Assembly (NCBI GenBank): GCA_034440615.1
Contig: JAOTOM010005139.1
Coordinates: 1,092,501 to 1,156,500, forward strand
DNA from: Ashinkailepas kermadecensis
Taxonomy: Eukaryota > Arthropoda > Thecostraca > Neolepadidae
Reading direction: 5' to 3'
DNA: 64,000 bases
Shown piece by piece: positions 45,265 to 57,984 of this stretch (the stretch's first letter is position 1; the number at the start of each line of letters is the position of its first letter). The position numbers were made by a program, and so were the translations under genes. The notes beneath the pieces are model-generated. The model had not been told where the DNA came from and did not search any database. It saw nothing but the letters and a program-made list of their open reading frames with translations.

Positions 45265-45675
45265 CGGCTAGTTTGGTGGCGTGCAGATAGCCGAATAGTA
45301 CATGGAGGAGATCTGAGTGTTTGCCACCCAGAAGTGATGAAAGTGAGAGGATGATGTCCTCTTTTAGGTAGAAGGCCTTAATGTCGTTTAGGTTGTCTTT
45401 GAGCATCAACGCCACTACAGTTTAGCATGATGTGGTCTATGCTTAATCTGATGTTGCAGGTGTCGCAATGAGGTGTTGCAAAATGGGCATCCTCTAGTTG
45501 AAGCTGTGTAAGCTTTGTGCAACCAATTATAAGTCCAGTGAGGATGTGACGTCTTCCTTGGAAACAATAAGACATTCCCCTTATGTAAGTTCGTGTATGG
45601 CTGCTCTCCCAGCGCGGAGATTAACGCTGTGCGGTCAGACTGGTGATTGGTCCTGTGGTGATGTGACGTCACCAC
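45265..45675 (-). pseudogene. Jockey-like LINE C-terminal fragment
   Basis: On the minus strand GRRHILTGLIIGCTKLTQL, then CDTCNIRLSIDHIMLNC (CxxC...HxxxxC), then after a frame change NLNDIKAFYLKEDIILSLSS. This is the post-RNase H segment that follows RNase H in 33323-34327. RNase H itself and the tail are not visible. Confidence 0.75.
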
Positions 45676-45894
45676 GTGTCCCCGGCCGGGGGGGGGGGAC
45701 CACCATCCAGCACTGCGCCCACCCTTCTGTCGGTCCCAGTGGTGTGGGCAGACTCCTCCATCTGTGGTGTCGAGCGGCCGAGGATCAACTCATTCGTGGC
45801 CGTCAGTGTTGTGTTTATGAACGCATATGACACCGAGTCCACTTTTGGATAGGGCTCAAGTGCTGCAACTCACGGCCGCGGACAGTGGCGACGT
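45676..45894. other. spacer, no gene
   Basis: GC-rich with a G9 run near 45689. Confidence 0.4.
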
Positions 45895-47966
45895 GCTGCT
45901 GGTGGGGTGTTGAGGGCGGCACTACCCAGCCGCTCACCTCCTCCCCCACACCCACCACACCCACCTGTGCTGCTGGTGGGGTGTTGAGGGCGGCACTGCC
46001 CAGCCGCTCACCTCCTCCCCCACACCCACCACACCCACCTGTGCTGCTGGTGGGGTGTTGAGGGCGGCACTACCCAGCCGCTCACCTCCTCCCCCACACC
46101 CACCACACCCACCTGTGCTGCTGGTGGGGTGTTGGGGGCGGCACTACCCAGCCGCTCACCTCCTCCCCCACACCCACCACACCCACCTGTACTGCTGGTG
46201 AGGTGTTGGGGGGGGGCACCCCCCACCCGCTCACCTCCTCCCCCACACCCACCACACCCACCTGTGCTGCTGGTGGGGTGTTGAGGGCGGCACTACCCAG
46301 CCGCTCACCTCCTCCCCCCACACCCACCACACCCACCTGTGCTGCTGGTGGGGTGTTGAGGGCGGCACTACCCAGCCGCTCACCTCCTCCCCCACACCCA
46401 CCACACCCACCTGTGCTGCTGGTGGGGTGTTGAGGGCGGCACTACCCAGCCGCTCACCTCCTCCCCCACACCCACCACACCCACCTGTGCTGCTGGTGGG
46501 GTGTTGAGGGCGGCACTACCCAGCCGCTCACCTCCCCCCACACCCACCACACCCACCTGTGCTGCTGGTGGGATGTTGAGGGCGGCACTACCCAGCCGCT
46601 CACCTCCTCCCCCACACCCACCACACCCACCTGTACTGCTGGTGGGGTGTTGAGGGCGGCACTACCCAGCCGCTCACCTCCTCCCCCACACCCACCACAC
46701 CCACCTGTGCTGCTGATGGGGTGTTGAGGGCGACACTACCCAGCCGCTCACCTCCTCCCCCACACCCACCACACCCACCTGTACTGCTGGTGGGGTGTTG
46801 AGGGCGGCACTACCCAGCCGCTCACCTCCCCCCCCACACCCACAACACCCACCTGTGCTGCTGGTGGTGTGTTGAGGGCGGCACTACCCAGCCGCTCACC
46901 CCTCCCCCCACACCCACCACACCCACCTGTGCTGCTGGTGGGGTGTTGAGGGCGGCACTACCCAGCCGCTCACCTCCCCCCCCCACACCCACCACACCCA
47001 CCTGTACTGCTGGTGGGGTGTTGAGGGCGGCACTACCCAGCCGCTCACCTCCTCCCCCACACCCACCACACCCACCTGTGCTGCTGGTGGGGTGTTGAGG
47101 GCGGCACTACCCAGCCGCTCACCTCCTCCCCCACACCCACCACACCCACCTGTACTGCTGGTGGGGTGTTGAGGGCGGCACTACCCAGCCGCTCACCTCC
47201 TCCCCCACACCCACCACACCCACCTGTACTGCTGGTGGGGTGTTGAGGGCGGCACTACCCAGCCGCTCACCTCCTCCCCCACACCCACCACACCCACCTG
47301 TACTGCTGGTGGGGTGTTGAGGGCGGCACTACCCAGCCGCTCACCTCCTCCCCCACACCCACTCCCACACCCACCACACCCACCTGTGCTGCTGGTGGGG
47401 TGTTGAGGGCGGCACTACCCAGCCGCTCACCTCCTCCCCCACACCCACCACACCCACCTGTGCTGCTGGTGGGGTGTTGAGGGCGGCACTACCCAGCCGC
47501 TCACCTCCTCCCCCACACCCACCACACCCACCTGTGCTGCTGGTGGGGTGTTGGGGGCGGCACTACCCAGCCGCTCACCTCCTCCACCACACCCACCTGT
47601 GCTGCTGGTGGGGTGTTGGGGGCGGCACTACCCAGCCGCTCACCTCCCCCCCACACCCACCACACCCACCTGTGCTGCTGGTGGGGTGTTGAGGGCGGCA
47701 CTACCCAGCCGCTCACCTCCTCCCCACACACCCCACACCCACCTGTGCTGCTGGTGGGGTGTTGAGGGCGGCACTGCCCAGCGCTCACCTCCTCCCCCAC
47801 ACCCACCACACCCACCTGTGCTGCTGGTGGGGTGTTGGGGGCGGCACTACCCAGCCGCTCACCTCCTCCCCCACACCCACCACACCCACCTGTACTGCTG
47901 GTGGGGTGTTGAGGGCGGCACTACCCAGCCGCTCACCTCCTCCCCAACACCCACCACACCCACCTG
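45895..47966. repeat. 74-bp minisatellite, about 28 copies
   Basis: The unit begins GCTGCTGGTGGGGTGTTGAG, includes GCGGCACTACCCAGCCGCTC, and ends with CACACCCACC pieces. Length variants come from C-runs and from loss or gain of CACACCCAC (47350, 47585). Confidence 0.98.
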
Positions 47967-48340
47967 GCGGGCCGGGTAGCGCCACCCACCCTCCACACGT
48001 CGCCTCCGCCGGCGTCGTCTCTGCGTCCCGCCCACCTCAGCGGCCCCCCACCTCGGCGTCCCGCCCATCTCGGCGCCCCGCCCACCTCGACGTCCCGCCT
48101 ACCTCAGCGCCCCGCCCACCTCGGCGCCCCGCCCGGCCGTGCGGCCGCGGCCGGTGCCGTTATCGGTGCGGACGGCGGCCGTGGCGGCTCAGTGCCGTGC
48201 AGCTGCTGGTGTGCTCTGTGCTCCGTGCAGTCCGCTCGGGCCGGCTCCGTCGGCCACAGCCGGGTCACTCGCGCTCAGAGTGGCTCTCGGAGTGGAGCTC
48301 ACTCGGAGTGGTTGCCGAGTGTTCCGTCCGGATCGTCGCC
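47967..48340 (+). promoter_or_regulatory. GC-box-rich candidate promoter and 5' UTR
   Basis: CCCGCCCACCTCGGCGC-type units (18 bp, about 7 copies at 48025-48135) give a series of CCCGCCC GC-boxes. They are followed by very CpG-dense DNA with TCAGT-like initiator candidates (48188, 48270) and then an ATG in good context at 48341. It may be an alternative PAPSS promoter or an unrelated CpG-rich array flank. Confidence 0.35.
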
Positions 48341-48370
48341 ATGCCGCTGCCGCAGCGCAACAACCGCCGG
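48341..48370 (+). CDS. possible alternative first exon (MPLPQRNNRR)
   Basis: GCCATGCC is a strong start context. Ten codons end at CGG|GTGGGT, a moderate donor, again in phase 0, so it could splice to 61969 as an alternative PAPSS N-terminus. The basic NNRR end would stand where KKSK stands in the exon at 4386. Only context, phase and order support this. The frame also continues into the 82-bp repeat. Confidence 0.25.
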
Positions 48371-48377
48371 GTGGGTG

Positions 48378-48555
48378 TGTGCTGTCTGAGGCGGGGGCAG
48401 ACGCCGGTGAAGCCGGTGGTGGCAGATGGTCAGATGTGCGGGTAATTGTGGCCAGACGGTGTGCTGTCTGAGGCGGGGGCAGACGCCGGTGAAGCCGGTG
48501 GTGGCAGATGGTCAGATGTGCGGGTAATTGTGGCCAGGCGGTGTGCTGTCTGAGG
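48378..48555. repeat. 82-bp duplication, about 2.2 copies
   Basis: GCTGTCTGAGGCGGGGGCAG starts at 48381, 48463 and (partial) 48545. Confidence 0.95.
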
Positions 48556-48639
48556 CGGGTGAGAGACTCCGTACCGATGGTGGCGGAATTGTGAGTGATG
48601 TGACGGTGTCTGATATGGGTGTGGAGGCAGTGATGCAAG

Positions 48640-49060
48640 GATGTCTGATGTCATGTGGGAGTGTGTGCTATGGGCGAAGAGATGACGTCATTATACTTTA
48701 TGTGATGTGGGAGTGTGTGCTATGGGCGGAGAGATGACGTTAGGATACTTGATGTGATGTGGGAGTGTGTGCTATGGGCGGAGAGATGACGTTAGGATAC
48801 TTGATGTGATGTGGAAATGTGTGCAATGGGCGGAGAGATGACGTTAGGATAATTGATGTGATGTGGGAGTGTGCTATGGGCGAAGAGATGACGTTAGGAT
48901 ACTTGATGTGATGTGGGAGTGTGTGCTATGGCGGAGAGATGACTAGGATACTTGATGTGATGTGGGAGTGTGTGCTATGGGCGGGGAGATGACGTCAGGG
49001 TACTTGATGTGATGTATGAGTGTATGCTATAGGCGGAGAGATGACGTGAGGATACTCGAT
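48640..49060. repeat. 52-54-bp minisatellite, about 8 copies
   Basis: The unit begins GATGTGATGTGGGAGTGTGT, and most copies carry GAGATGACGT. Some units carry small deletions (48895, 48930). Confidence 0.95.
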
Positions 49061-49189
49061 GTAAGCCAGTTGCTGAAGGATGAGAGGCATAGCATGGGAC
49101 ATGATCACCGCTATATATGGTATTTGAATCCTAAAGTACACCATCATTTGTTATATCCACGGCGTTCCTGCCTCAGGTGAGTTCGGGTG
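49061..49189. other. spacer, no gene
   Basis: Nothing recognisable. Confidence 0.4.
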
Positions 49190-49400
49190 GCGTGATGGCG
49201 AGGTGACGATGTGACGTGGTAGCGTGACGTGGTGAAGAGATGGGTGACAAGTGACGCGGTGACAAGTGACGAGGTGACGAGGTGAGGTGACACGTGACAT
49301 GGTGACGAGGCGACAAGTGACGAGGTGAAGATATGGAGTGACAAGCGACGTGGTGACGAGGCGATATGTCGCGGTCACGTGATGAGGTGATGTGGCGGTC
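49190..49400. repeat. irregular GTGACGAGGTGACAAGTGACG array
   Basis: Pieces of about 8-20 bp, all based on GTGACGNGGTGA, strongly intermixed. Confidence 0.85.
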
Positions 49401-49670
49401 GCGTGGGGACGTGATGCACTGACGTGACGCGGCGGTAGTGACGTCCGTCCGCCGGGCCGCTCTCCTGTGTGACGTACGCTGCATTAGTGACTGTCAGTGA
49501 CACACCCAACAGGACAGGAGACAGCACGCTGAGTAACCTCGGCCGAGGCTTATCGCCGTGTTGGACGCGCGTTTTTCTCTGCCGGTACGTGACGTTAAGG
49601 CCATTGTCACAATGGTGACTCAACGGGTGTGCCGGTGGCGACTGAGCCGTCTGCTGCTGTTCTTGTCGGC

Positions 49671-49795
49671 AGGTATGATGGCAGGTATGATGACAGGTAT
49701 GATGGAAGGTATGATGGCAGGTATGATGACAGATATCATGGCAGATATCATGGCAGATATGATGGCAGGAATAATGGCAGATATCATGGCAGGTG
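49671..49795. repeat. 12-bp minisatellite, about 10 copies
   Basis: GGTATGATGGCA / GATATCATGGCA units. Confidence 0.95.
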
Positions 49796-49935
49796 GTTAT
49801 AACCTTTTAAGTCGGATCATGCGGTCTTCAGTTCGAATCCCACTAGTTGCTCGTTTTTCGTGTCCACCCTTGACGAATGGGTGGAGAGATTGGAGGCGCT
49901 GCATGACTTAATAGGTGGAACTGCATTGCAAAATG
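49796..49935 (+). mobile_element. decayed SINE-like copy
   Basis: GGTTATAACC ... CAGTTCGAATCCCAC supplies a B-box with T-arm remains. GGCGCTGCATGACTTAATAG near 49897 resembles the tail hairpin. No AACC tail and no TSD are seen. Confidence 0.4.
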
Positions 49936-51204
49936 TATGGCCTTCCCTGTTCAGAATACATTGGACGTGCATTTCACAGCCCAGGCCCGTGTTCCACGAA
50001 CAGAAGCTGGGTTTGCATATTATGCCAACGGTGGACCTGGTCGACAATTTTAATCCGAAACAAAAATGTTTGGGGGCGGACGCTAGGTGTGAATGCACAG
50101 TCAATCTATTTCGGATAGACGGGTTGATGCCTTCGGAATTATAGTCCTTGAATTTACAATGCGCCCAGCACCACACAATTTAGTTTAGCTGTGTTGACGG
50201 GAGTTGGAGTTGTTTTTGAAAAGGTAGTTTCACGGCCGGAAAATTGAAGTAGCGTAAAGTTGTAAAGTTGACTGCAGGATTTCGGAACAAATAATTGTTT
50301 TTAGTCAAGACCTGGCGTACCTCCAAATTAATAGCGGTAACAAAACATTTGGTATATGTAGTTTCCTGATTCACGGATGTTTCCAGTTATATTGATATTT
50401 TAAGTGTAGCAGGAGGAAAAGACGGGAGTCGAAATGTATCGATCATATTGGGTGATAGTGGAAAATTGTTAGTGGAAGGTATTATATTAGAAAATTACTG
50501 GCTGCCATTTTCTGCTTGAATTGAGAAAATCTGGGAAACTACATGCGGAAGCGCATATGGTCGTACCATGCGCATATGATCGTACAAGGCCTGCGGGAGA
50601 ACATTCAATTTTGTGTGCCTGTGGCGCCACTGATTTCCATGACGCCCAGTAAGCCTGGCCTTAGTTCCCCCAGGTGCGGCAGGCGGTGTCAAAGCTGGGA
50701 GAGTGGCCGTCGTACTGACGCCAGTGGTCTCTGATCTCTGATGATCTCTGATGATCACACATGATCTCCGCTCCGATGTGATGCATTGGCTGCGCCTCCT
50801 CTATCGAGATCTGTCTGACCGTGGCACGAGCGGTTGCTCAATTATTAATGGATCTGAGGGGGGGGGTCGGTGGTCTCGCCAGAAAGTTTGCTCGGGAAGC
50901 TGTGCGGTCGGCTAGTTACCTTTCCAGGAGGCCTGCAGTTCCTGAGTGTGATAGCAGAGTGTGATGGCACCGATAACTGCGACAGCAGTGATTTGATGAT
51001 TGATGATTGATGATTGAGAGCAGTGATGAGATGATTGATAGTGCGCTCAGGCGATCCGATTATTTACACTGTTGTTGCTGTGTTCTGTTGTCTGCCGCTT
51101 TTCGAGTTTGTCGTCTCGACGTCACCGGAGCAGAATCGCACGCCTGGAACGTCAGCAGCGCGACATTCAGCACTGCGTGCCGGTCTGTTGTCCTCGTCCT
51201 TGCC
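49936..51204. other. no recognisable gene
   Basis: A 94-codon frame (49860-50144) and others lack motifs. TGATGATTGATGATTGA is near 50994-51015. A G9 run is near 50860. Confidence 0.4.
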
Positions 51205-51363
51205 GATTGGATTGGATTGTGGCTTTACGACGCACTCGGCAGCCGAGGCCATATGGCGTCGCCCGCCTCCCAGCCTGGCAGGAAGTGCGGGCATCGCCGG
51301 GAATCGAACCCCGTACCTCTGGCGTGCAAGACGCTCAACTTAACCACTGGGCTACCGACGCCC
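51205..51363 (-). mobile_element. tRNA-headed SINE with LINE-type tail, inverted
   Basis: On the minus strand a 73-nt tRNA-like head (51362-51290) has acceptor GGCGTCG/CGATGCC (7 pairs with one G-U), A-box TAGCCCAGTGGTTAAG and T-arm B-box GGGTTCGATTCCC. The loop CTTGCAC would place TGC at the anticodon, but the anticodon and D stems are poor. A CCTGCCAGGCTGGGAGG body follows, then the tail module GGCGACGCCATATGGCC ... GCGTCGTAAAG (51263-51220) and CAATCCAATCCAATC. Same layout as 17001-17178. Confidence 0.8.
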
Positions 51364-51657
51364 CTCATACTCGTCGATGTTCGCCTGCTGATGCCATCTA
51401 TCGATGGTCATGTGTTTGCGTGGCGTTCCTCCCAACACTTCTTGCATGCTATTCTCCGTTTTTTATTTATTTATTGTGGCCGGATTGCACTCCTCCAATA
51501 GCGATAGATGCCAGTTTCCGCCATGCGCCGCGCCAAATATAATGAATAGATTGCCGAGGCCACGGGTTGCAGCACATCTATCACGGATGGTTTGGGTGAG
51601 AAGTCGCCTCTGATCCGACTGGACACCGAACCGGTCCCCTCTCGTACCGACGAGGAA
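51364..51657. other. no recognisable gene
   Basis: Unique-looking DNA between the SINE and the next array. Confidence 0.4.
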
Positions 51658-51780
51658 GCCACCACTGTGTCCAACGTCGCCCCCGCGCAATAACAAGATG
51701 CCACCACTGTGTCCAACATCGCCCCTGCGCAATAACAAGATGCCACCACTGTGTCCAACGTCGCCCACGCGCAATGAATG
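51658..51780. repeat. 42-bp minisatellite, about 3 copies
   Basis: GCCACCACTGTGTCCAACGT starts a unit that ends in CGCAATAACAAGAT. Confidence 0.95.
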
Positions 51781-51896
51781 AACTTCCGCTTGTTTACCCC
51801 GCCTTTCCTGTCGGATCCTCACATCCCGTCTCTGGAGCAGGGTGTCGTTAAGGACCCCGTCTAGCTTCCAAACTAAGCATTGCATGAAAGTGAGCG

Positions 51897-52636
51897 GGGT
51901 CTGATCACACCGCCTATCACACCACCAGAAGGGGGTACCATCATAACGGGGTCTGATCACACCGTCTATCACACCACCAGAAGGTCTGATCACACCGTCT
52001 ATCACACCACCAGAAGGTCTGATCACACCGTCTATCACACCATCAGAAGGGGGTCTGATCACACCGTCTATCACACCATCAGAAGGGGGTACCATCAGAA
52101 CGGGGTCTGATCACACCGTCTATCACACCACCAGAAGGTCTGATCACACCGTCTATCACACCACCAGAAGGTCTGATCACACCGTCTATCACACCACCAG
52201 AAGGTCTGATCACACCGTCTATCACACCACCAGAAGGTCTGATCACACCGTCTATCACACCACCAGAAGGTCTGATCACACCGTCTATCACACCACCAGA
52301 AGGTCTGATCACACCGTCTATCACACCACCAGAAGGTCTGATCACACCGTCTATCACACCACCAGAAGGTCTGATCAAACCGTCTATCACACCACCAGAA
52401 AGTCTGATCACACCGTCTATCACACCACCAGAAGGTCTGATCACACCGTCTATCACACCACCAGAAGGTCTGATCAAACCGTCTATCACACCACCAGAAG
52501 GTCTGATCACACCGTCTATCACACCACCAGAAGGTCTGATCACACCGTCTATCACACCACCAGAAGGTCTGATCACACCGTCTATCACACCACCAGAAGG
52601 GGGTCTGATCACACCGTCTATCACACCACCAGAAGG
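51897..52636. repeat. 33-bp minisatellite, about 22 copies
   Basis: The unit is GGTCTGATCACACCGTCTAT plus CACACCACCAGAA. Central copies are identical. Four copies near the left have GGG insertions or CAT variants. The 11-residue period (GGVIDGVIRPS on minus) follows the DNA. Confidence 0.98.
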
Positions 52637-53593
52637 CGCTCGACGAGTAGGACACACAAATTATATTACTTTTTATGTTTTCATATTTTTAAAGATATGA
52701 ATGGCGGCTTTTGAGGAAAAATACTTTTTTTCAAACACATTTATATCTGCGTGTTAGGATAGTCTCGGTCATGCAGTGCAACTTTGACACTATTTAGGCC
52801 ATGACAACTGAACATGCACCATATAGCAGCAGTGTCTAAACGGCAGTTAGCTTAGCTTACATTGCGTACTTCATCATGTCTTGACTCTAGTCCACTGGAC
52901 GGAGGTCAAGCAAGTTTGCCAATGAACTTCTCCTCATGCTTCTGCTTGCATGTCAAGGTAAAATGATGCCAAAAGATGTTAGAGGAACATGAATATTACA
53001 AAATTAGGAAACTTGGCCCAAAATGGTAAAAGTTGGCCGTGACGTCAGGTCACTGACCTGGCCTCAAACACAAATCCGATATATACTTATTGGAGACAGT
53101 GCCCAATTGCACTCACGTGGCAAGATGCATTGCATATCTCTTCATGCGTATGAGGTATCGATCCTCAAACATTTTGTGGGTGGTGCTAATTGACCTGGGC
53201 TAGGTCAGTGACATTGCATGACCTGAAGTTTAAGTTTTCACATCAGACGGAGGAATGACCAAGGAGAAGGTACTGAATGTTTTGCGGCGCTGAGCGCCGC
53301 CATTTCTCCTCTGACGCAGACAAATCTTAGGGGCGTACAAATACCCCCATCAAGACGCTTAACCCAAGGGTTAAGCGTCGGCAGGCCGGCGCCCGCCCTC
53401 TCGCTACCAGCCGACCTGACTGCCTGGCGGCCGAGAGTGTGTATCAGGTGGGGGTGGTGGGTATTCTGGGCCGGCTGTGACCCGGCATTACCGACGTATC
53501 GCCGCTGCCGACACTATCGCACGCCTGGCGGCAGTTCAAGGTTGCCGGTGTAATGGACTGGCGCGAGATAACGACGCCGCTGGGTGTCGACTC
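52637..53593. other. no gene; two perfect small palindromes
   Basis: AT-rich to 53250, then GC-rich. GCGGCGCT-G-AGCGCCGC at 53284-53300 and a 12-bp stem at 53354-53379. No domain-bearing frame. Confidence 0.5.
53354..53379. repeat. perfect 12-bp inverted repeat, 2-nt loop
   Basis: GACGCTTAACCC-AA-GGGTTAAGCGTC. It is not the histone 3' stem-loop, and no T-run follows. Confidence 0.95.
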
Positions 53594-54015
53594 TGATGGT
53601 CAAGTGGTGCCGTTGGTGATTGCAGTGGAGGTGTGTTGATGGGCAAGTGGTGCCGTTGGTGACCGCCGTGAGGTGTATTGATGGGCAAGTGGTGCCGTTG
53701 GTGATCGCCGTGGAGGTGTGTTGATGGGCAAGTGGTGCCGTTGGTGACCGCCGTGGAGGTGTGTTGATGGGCAAGTGGTGCCGTTGGTGACCGCCGTGGA
53801 TGTGTGTTGATGGGCAAGTGGTGCCGTTGGTGACCGCCGTGGAGGTGTGTTGATGGGCAAGTGGTGCCGTTGGTGATCGCCGTGGAGGTGTGTTGATGGG
53901 CAAGTCGGGCAAGTGGTGATCGCCGTGGAGGTGTGTTGATGGTCAAGTGGTGCCGTTGGTGACCGCCGTGGAGGTGTGTTGATGGGCAAGTGGTGCCGTT
54001 GGTGACCGCCGTGGA
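53594..54015. repeat. 43-bp minisatellite, about 9.5 copies
   Basis: The unit begins GATGGGCAAGTGGTGCCGTT and ends GTGGAGGTGTGTT. One unit is shortened near 53900. Confidence 0.97.
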
Positions 54016-54079
54016 TACTTCCATTACCTTCTACGAAACAGCTTATCTGTTGTTTTGGTTTAGTGGATCTCATGTTATG

Positions 54080-54112
54080 GTTGGTTGGTTGGTTATTTTG
54101 GGCCTCAAGGCA
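54080..54112 (-). mobile_element. LINE-tail fragment
   Basis: On the minus strand GTGCCTTGAGGCCC then AAAATAACCAACCAACCAAC is the distal module and tail. A small TACTATGGGCCTCA repeat follows on the plus strand at 54117-54143. Confidence 0.65.
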
Positions 54113-54254
54113 CATATACTATGGGCCTCATACTATGGGCCTCATGCGAAATTTTCCTTGAGTTGGATGACGTGGTGCTGAACTCCTCACACCTCCGAAG
54201 TTTTTAGTTATGCGATGGTGCAGCCTACTTTGTAGCGATACCTTTGCACCAACC

Positions 54255-54875
<621 letters not shown>

Positions 54876-57800
54876 TCTCCCCTCTGTCTGCCAAATCATG
54901 TGTTGAACTGCTGCCTTTTCGCCGCCCCCATACACCATGTCATCATCGGTCGTGCATATCTTAACTGTATCTCAGAAGCGTTTTGGTGGAGTGGTCACGT
55001 TATGTGTAAATAATTCAAATGCGAATGTGATGCCATTTTTTAGCCTTACCGAAATACAGTGAACTGATACGATCCCGAGACGGGATTGAAGCCGGTTTTC
55101 CTCAAAACCATCTTTGACTGCGCGCCTCAACTAGCCGTGATCGTAAGCAGCAGACGCCTCTGATTATCAGCCGGCTGTTCGCGGCCGCCATTGCTAATCC
55201 TTGCCAATCCATCTCACCGATCCGTCAGGGGTAGACAACATTTCTGGGTCGACCTGGTATCGAACCAGTGACCTGTCAGTACGACGACGGACGCCGGACG
55301 GGCACCACCCGTCGACGCGCTGCCGCTCTTCGATGCGCTGCGGAGGACGGCGCGCTCCCCTCCGAAGTTCCACACTGATGACTCAGTTTGATTCTCATCG
55401 ACCAACGTACGCTGTGTTACCATGACAGGTAACTTTTCGTCGGGGTCAGGGTGACGCGGCGTGTCGCTTGTGTCGAGGTCAGGATGACGCGCGTGTCGCT
55501 TGTGTCGACTTGCGTCGCTGAGATGTTGCAAGTGGTCGCAGCGATGGCAGATGTTGGGCCCCTTCTTGAGTGCTGGATACGTGGGATCGCGCTCACTGTG
55601 AGGGCGAAAGATATTGATGTCGTCGCAGATTTTGAATAGGGGACGAAAAAGGTTTCTGATTGATTATTACTATGCAACGCTCCAGGGAGTTACTCCAAAT
55701 TTGCAGGAAGTTTTCGGACGCTTTCCCGTCAGCCACTTTGGTGATGCTCGTGGTAAAGGAGTATATCGAAGTGCACCTTACAGGCATGATGTCGATGGAC
55801 ACTAACCGTGCAGTGATAAGGAACATATTACCATTTTCGTTCCTCGACGTGACGTAACAAAAACTAACTTCAAATTAGCTGCTACCAGAAACGTCTAGGG
55901 AGGTTCTCTCCACCCGCGCCTTGGTTATGGTTCCCATTGCTTTCCTTCTGGCGACAACTTTGCGCTGAATAGTATGGGCTTCCCGGTGCCGATGACCAGA
56001 ATAATACGTACATGGCACGAATGTTACTCTTTTTTTGTATACCATTGACGATTGAGCTGCAGGGCGTTGCAGTGACAGAATGAAGCATATTGATGGTGCG
56101 CTTGTTAGATGCTGGTGTTGCTACTGTCTGATGTATTTTGGTATTAGCGGCTGTTACTTTAGGTAGGTCGCCGGGTCGAAGGGGCGCTCCTATTCACCTG
56201 ATCGAGGCGAGCTACAAAGGGTGTTTGGGACATGAACATGCTTTCGTCGACGGGACCACAGGTTTTGCACAGGGGTACGACTGAGTTTTAGGTCGATTCC
56301 CTCCATGCATCGCTACCGGCTTGATGTTAAATGCCACGACATTTGGAGAGGGACTCGTCCCCCGTCCCCCCCCCGTCCCCCGCCGTGGCGGTGCCTATGC
56401 CTGCTTTAGCCTTTCGGGCTGAAGATCTGGGGCTATGCTATGTGCTGGGGTGTTGAGACATGGGGATGCGCCAATTCTTTGATGGGACATGATATTGTCT
56501 CCAGACCGTGGGGAGAGCTGTGGCAGTGACATGTGGACTAGCCTGCGATGGTTTTTCGAATGTGGAGGTATGTGCTACTTAAGTTGATCGGGTGTTACAG
56601 ACACTGGGTGGGGTTAACCGTTCTGTGTAAGTATTGGCGGTGTTCATTGTTTAGGGTGTTGAGAGGCCTGGGGTGGGGGTCAACCGTTATAATGCTGTAA
56701 GTGTTGGCGGTGTTCATTGTTTAGGTGGTGAGAGACCGACGTCGGTTTACTTTTTTTTAACAAGCTGTTAGTGGGAGGGTCACATCACGCTCATTTCAGA
56801 AAGAAACAAAAATATGCTGGATTAAGGTATTGCAATATTTCGCTTTCGCTGATCGGGAAAGATATGTTAAACGGGGCGGGTGCGCCCTGAATTTTTCCGA
56901 CTCAACTCTGAGTGGGCACAAGTTAACATCGGCGGGCCTGTGGCATCATTAGGAGCTGAATTCAATATCGGTGTGGGGGTGAGGGATTGAGACTCGGAAA
57001 TAAATATAAAGCAACGCACCTGGTCTGGGACTTTTGGATATGCGAGGCTGACTGATAACATCTTGCCCGTTATCAGGCTTTAGTTACATGTATAGCACAG
57101 ATAATAGGCGCTGAAAATTGAATCCTTTACACAATCTTATAATATGCCAACAGCAGATGTCGAATGTGCGGATTATTCTCGCGAAGAGATCATGTAGGCG
57201 GATGTGGATATTCTCAACGCAGCGTCCTCAGTGGGCATCTCGTCATTCTGCCGGTCATCTCTTCCTTTACAATGACTTTCTTCGGATAATTTCGTATTTA
57301 AAATATCTGATGAGAAGGCTGTGCCTGCAGTCGGTGTAGTCTGTGTAGTCGGTGTTGGATCATACATAGTCGGTGAGTTCCGAAGATTGAATCTCAGTGT
57401 GAATGCTCAATCAAGTGGAGATAATCTGAGGGCGAATTAAGTTGTTTTCAGCTGTCTTCAGTGTGCGCTTATGAGCAATGCCTCAAGCCTTTCCAATGCC
57501 CGCTCACGTCCTACTTATGAAGCTGCCGCGCGTGCCGGTTGTCATGACTACGGATGCCTGGCCGCGTCGATGAGGCCGTATTTTCGTAAAGATTTTCTCA
57601 TCACACGGTCGCCCGTCTCGCCTCGAGGCCATAACCACATACCTTCGATGGCCACGTGCAGAGGCGCGTCCAGGGTATGCTCACCGGGGCGTAAAGGTGA
57701 CCGTGGTGACAAGGTGTGATGACGAAGTTCGACTTGATCTCGTATGGCCGTGTCACGATGAAGGAGCTTCTGTTTTAGAAAACCGCTTCCATTACCAAAT

Positions 57801-57984
57801 AAAGTAGGGATGCTTGACGACCTCTGTGTACGCCCCTGGTCGTGTCACAATAATGGTCATTGGCGGGTCACGTGCCGCCATCAGCTTTGATAAAGGCGCC
57901 ACGTCACCTGCATGGCCGACCCGCGCACTGACAGAATGCTGGCGGAGTCGAGAGCTTAATAGCTCCGCGACGCCGCCGCTGTCG
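54876..57984. other. no recognisable gene; one 79-bp duplication
   Basis: Scattered short frames show no domains. On minus near 55245-55270, CTGGTTCGATACCAGG is a T-arm/B-box-like site, again a possible SINE head. 56618-56740 duplicates GTAAGTATTGGCGGTGTTCA at 79-bp spacing. A CCCCCGTCCCCCCCCCGTCC run is near 56360. Confidence 0.45.

Noticed and set aside
51290..51362. Functional tRNA (TGC at the anticodon position), minus strand
   Set aside because: Acceptor stem is good but D and anticodon stems fail, and the SINE body and tail follow directly.
53354..53379. Histone mRNA 3' stem-loop or bacterial-type terminator
   Set aside because: Sequence does not match the histone loop and no T-run follows; no histone or prokaryotic gene nearby.
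57471..57719. 82-codon frame as a small gene
   Set aside because: No motif, no homologue I recognise, composition as surroundings.
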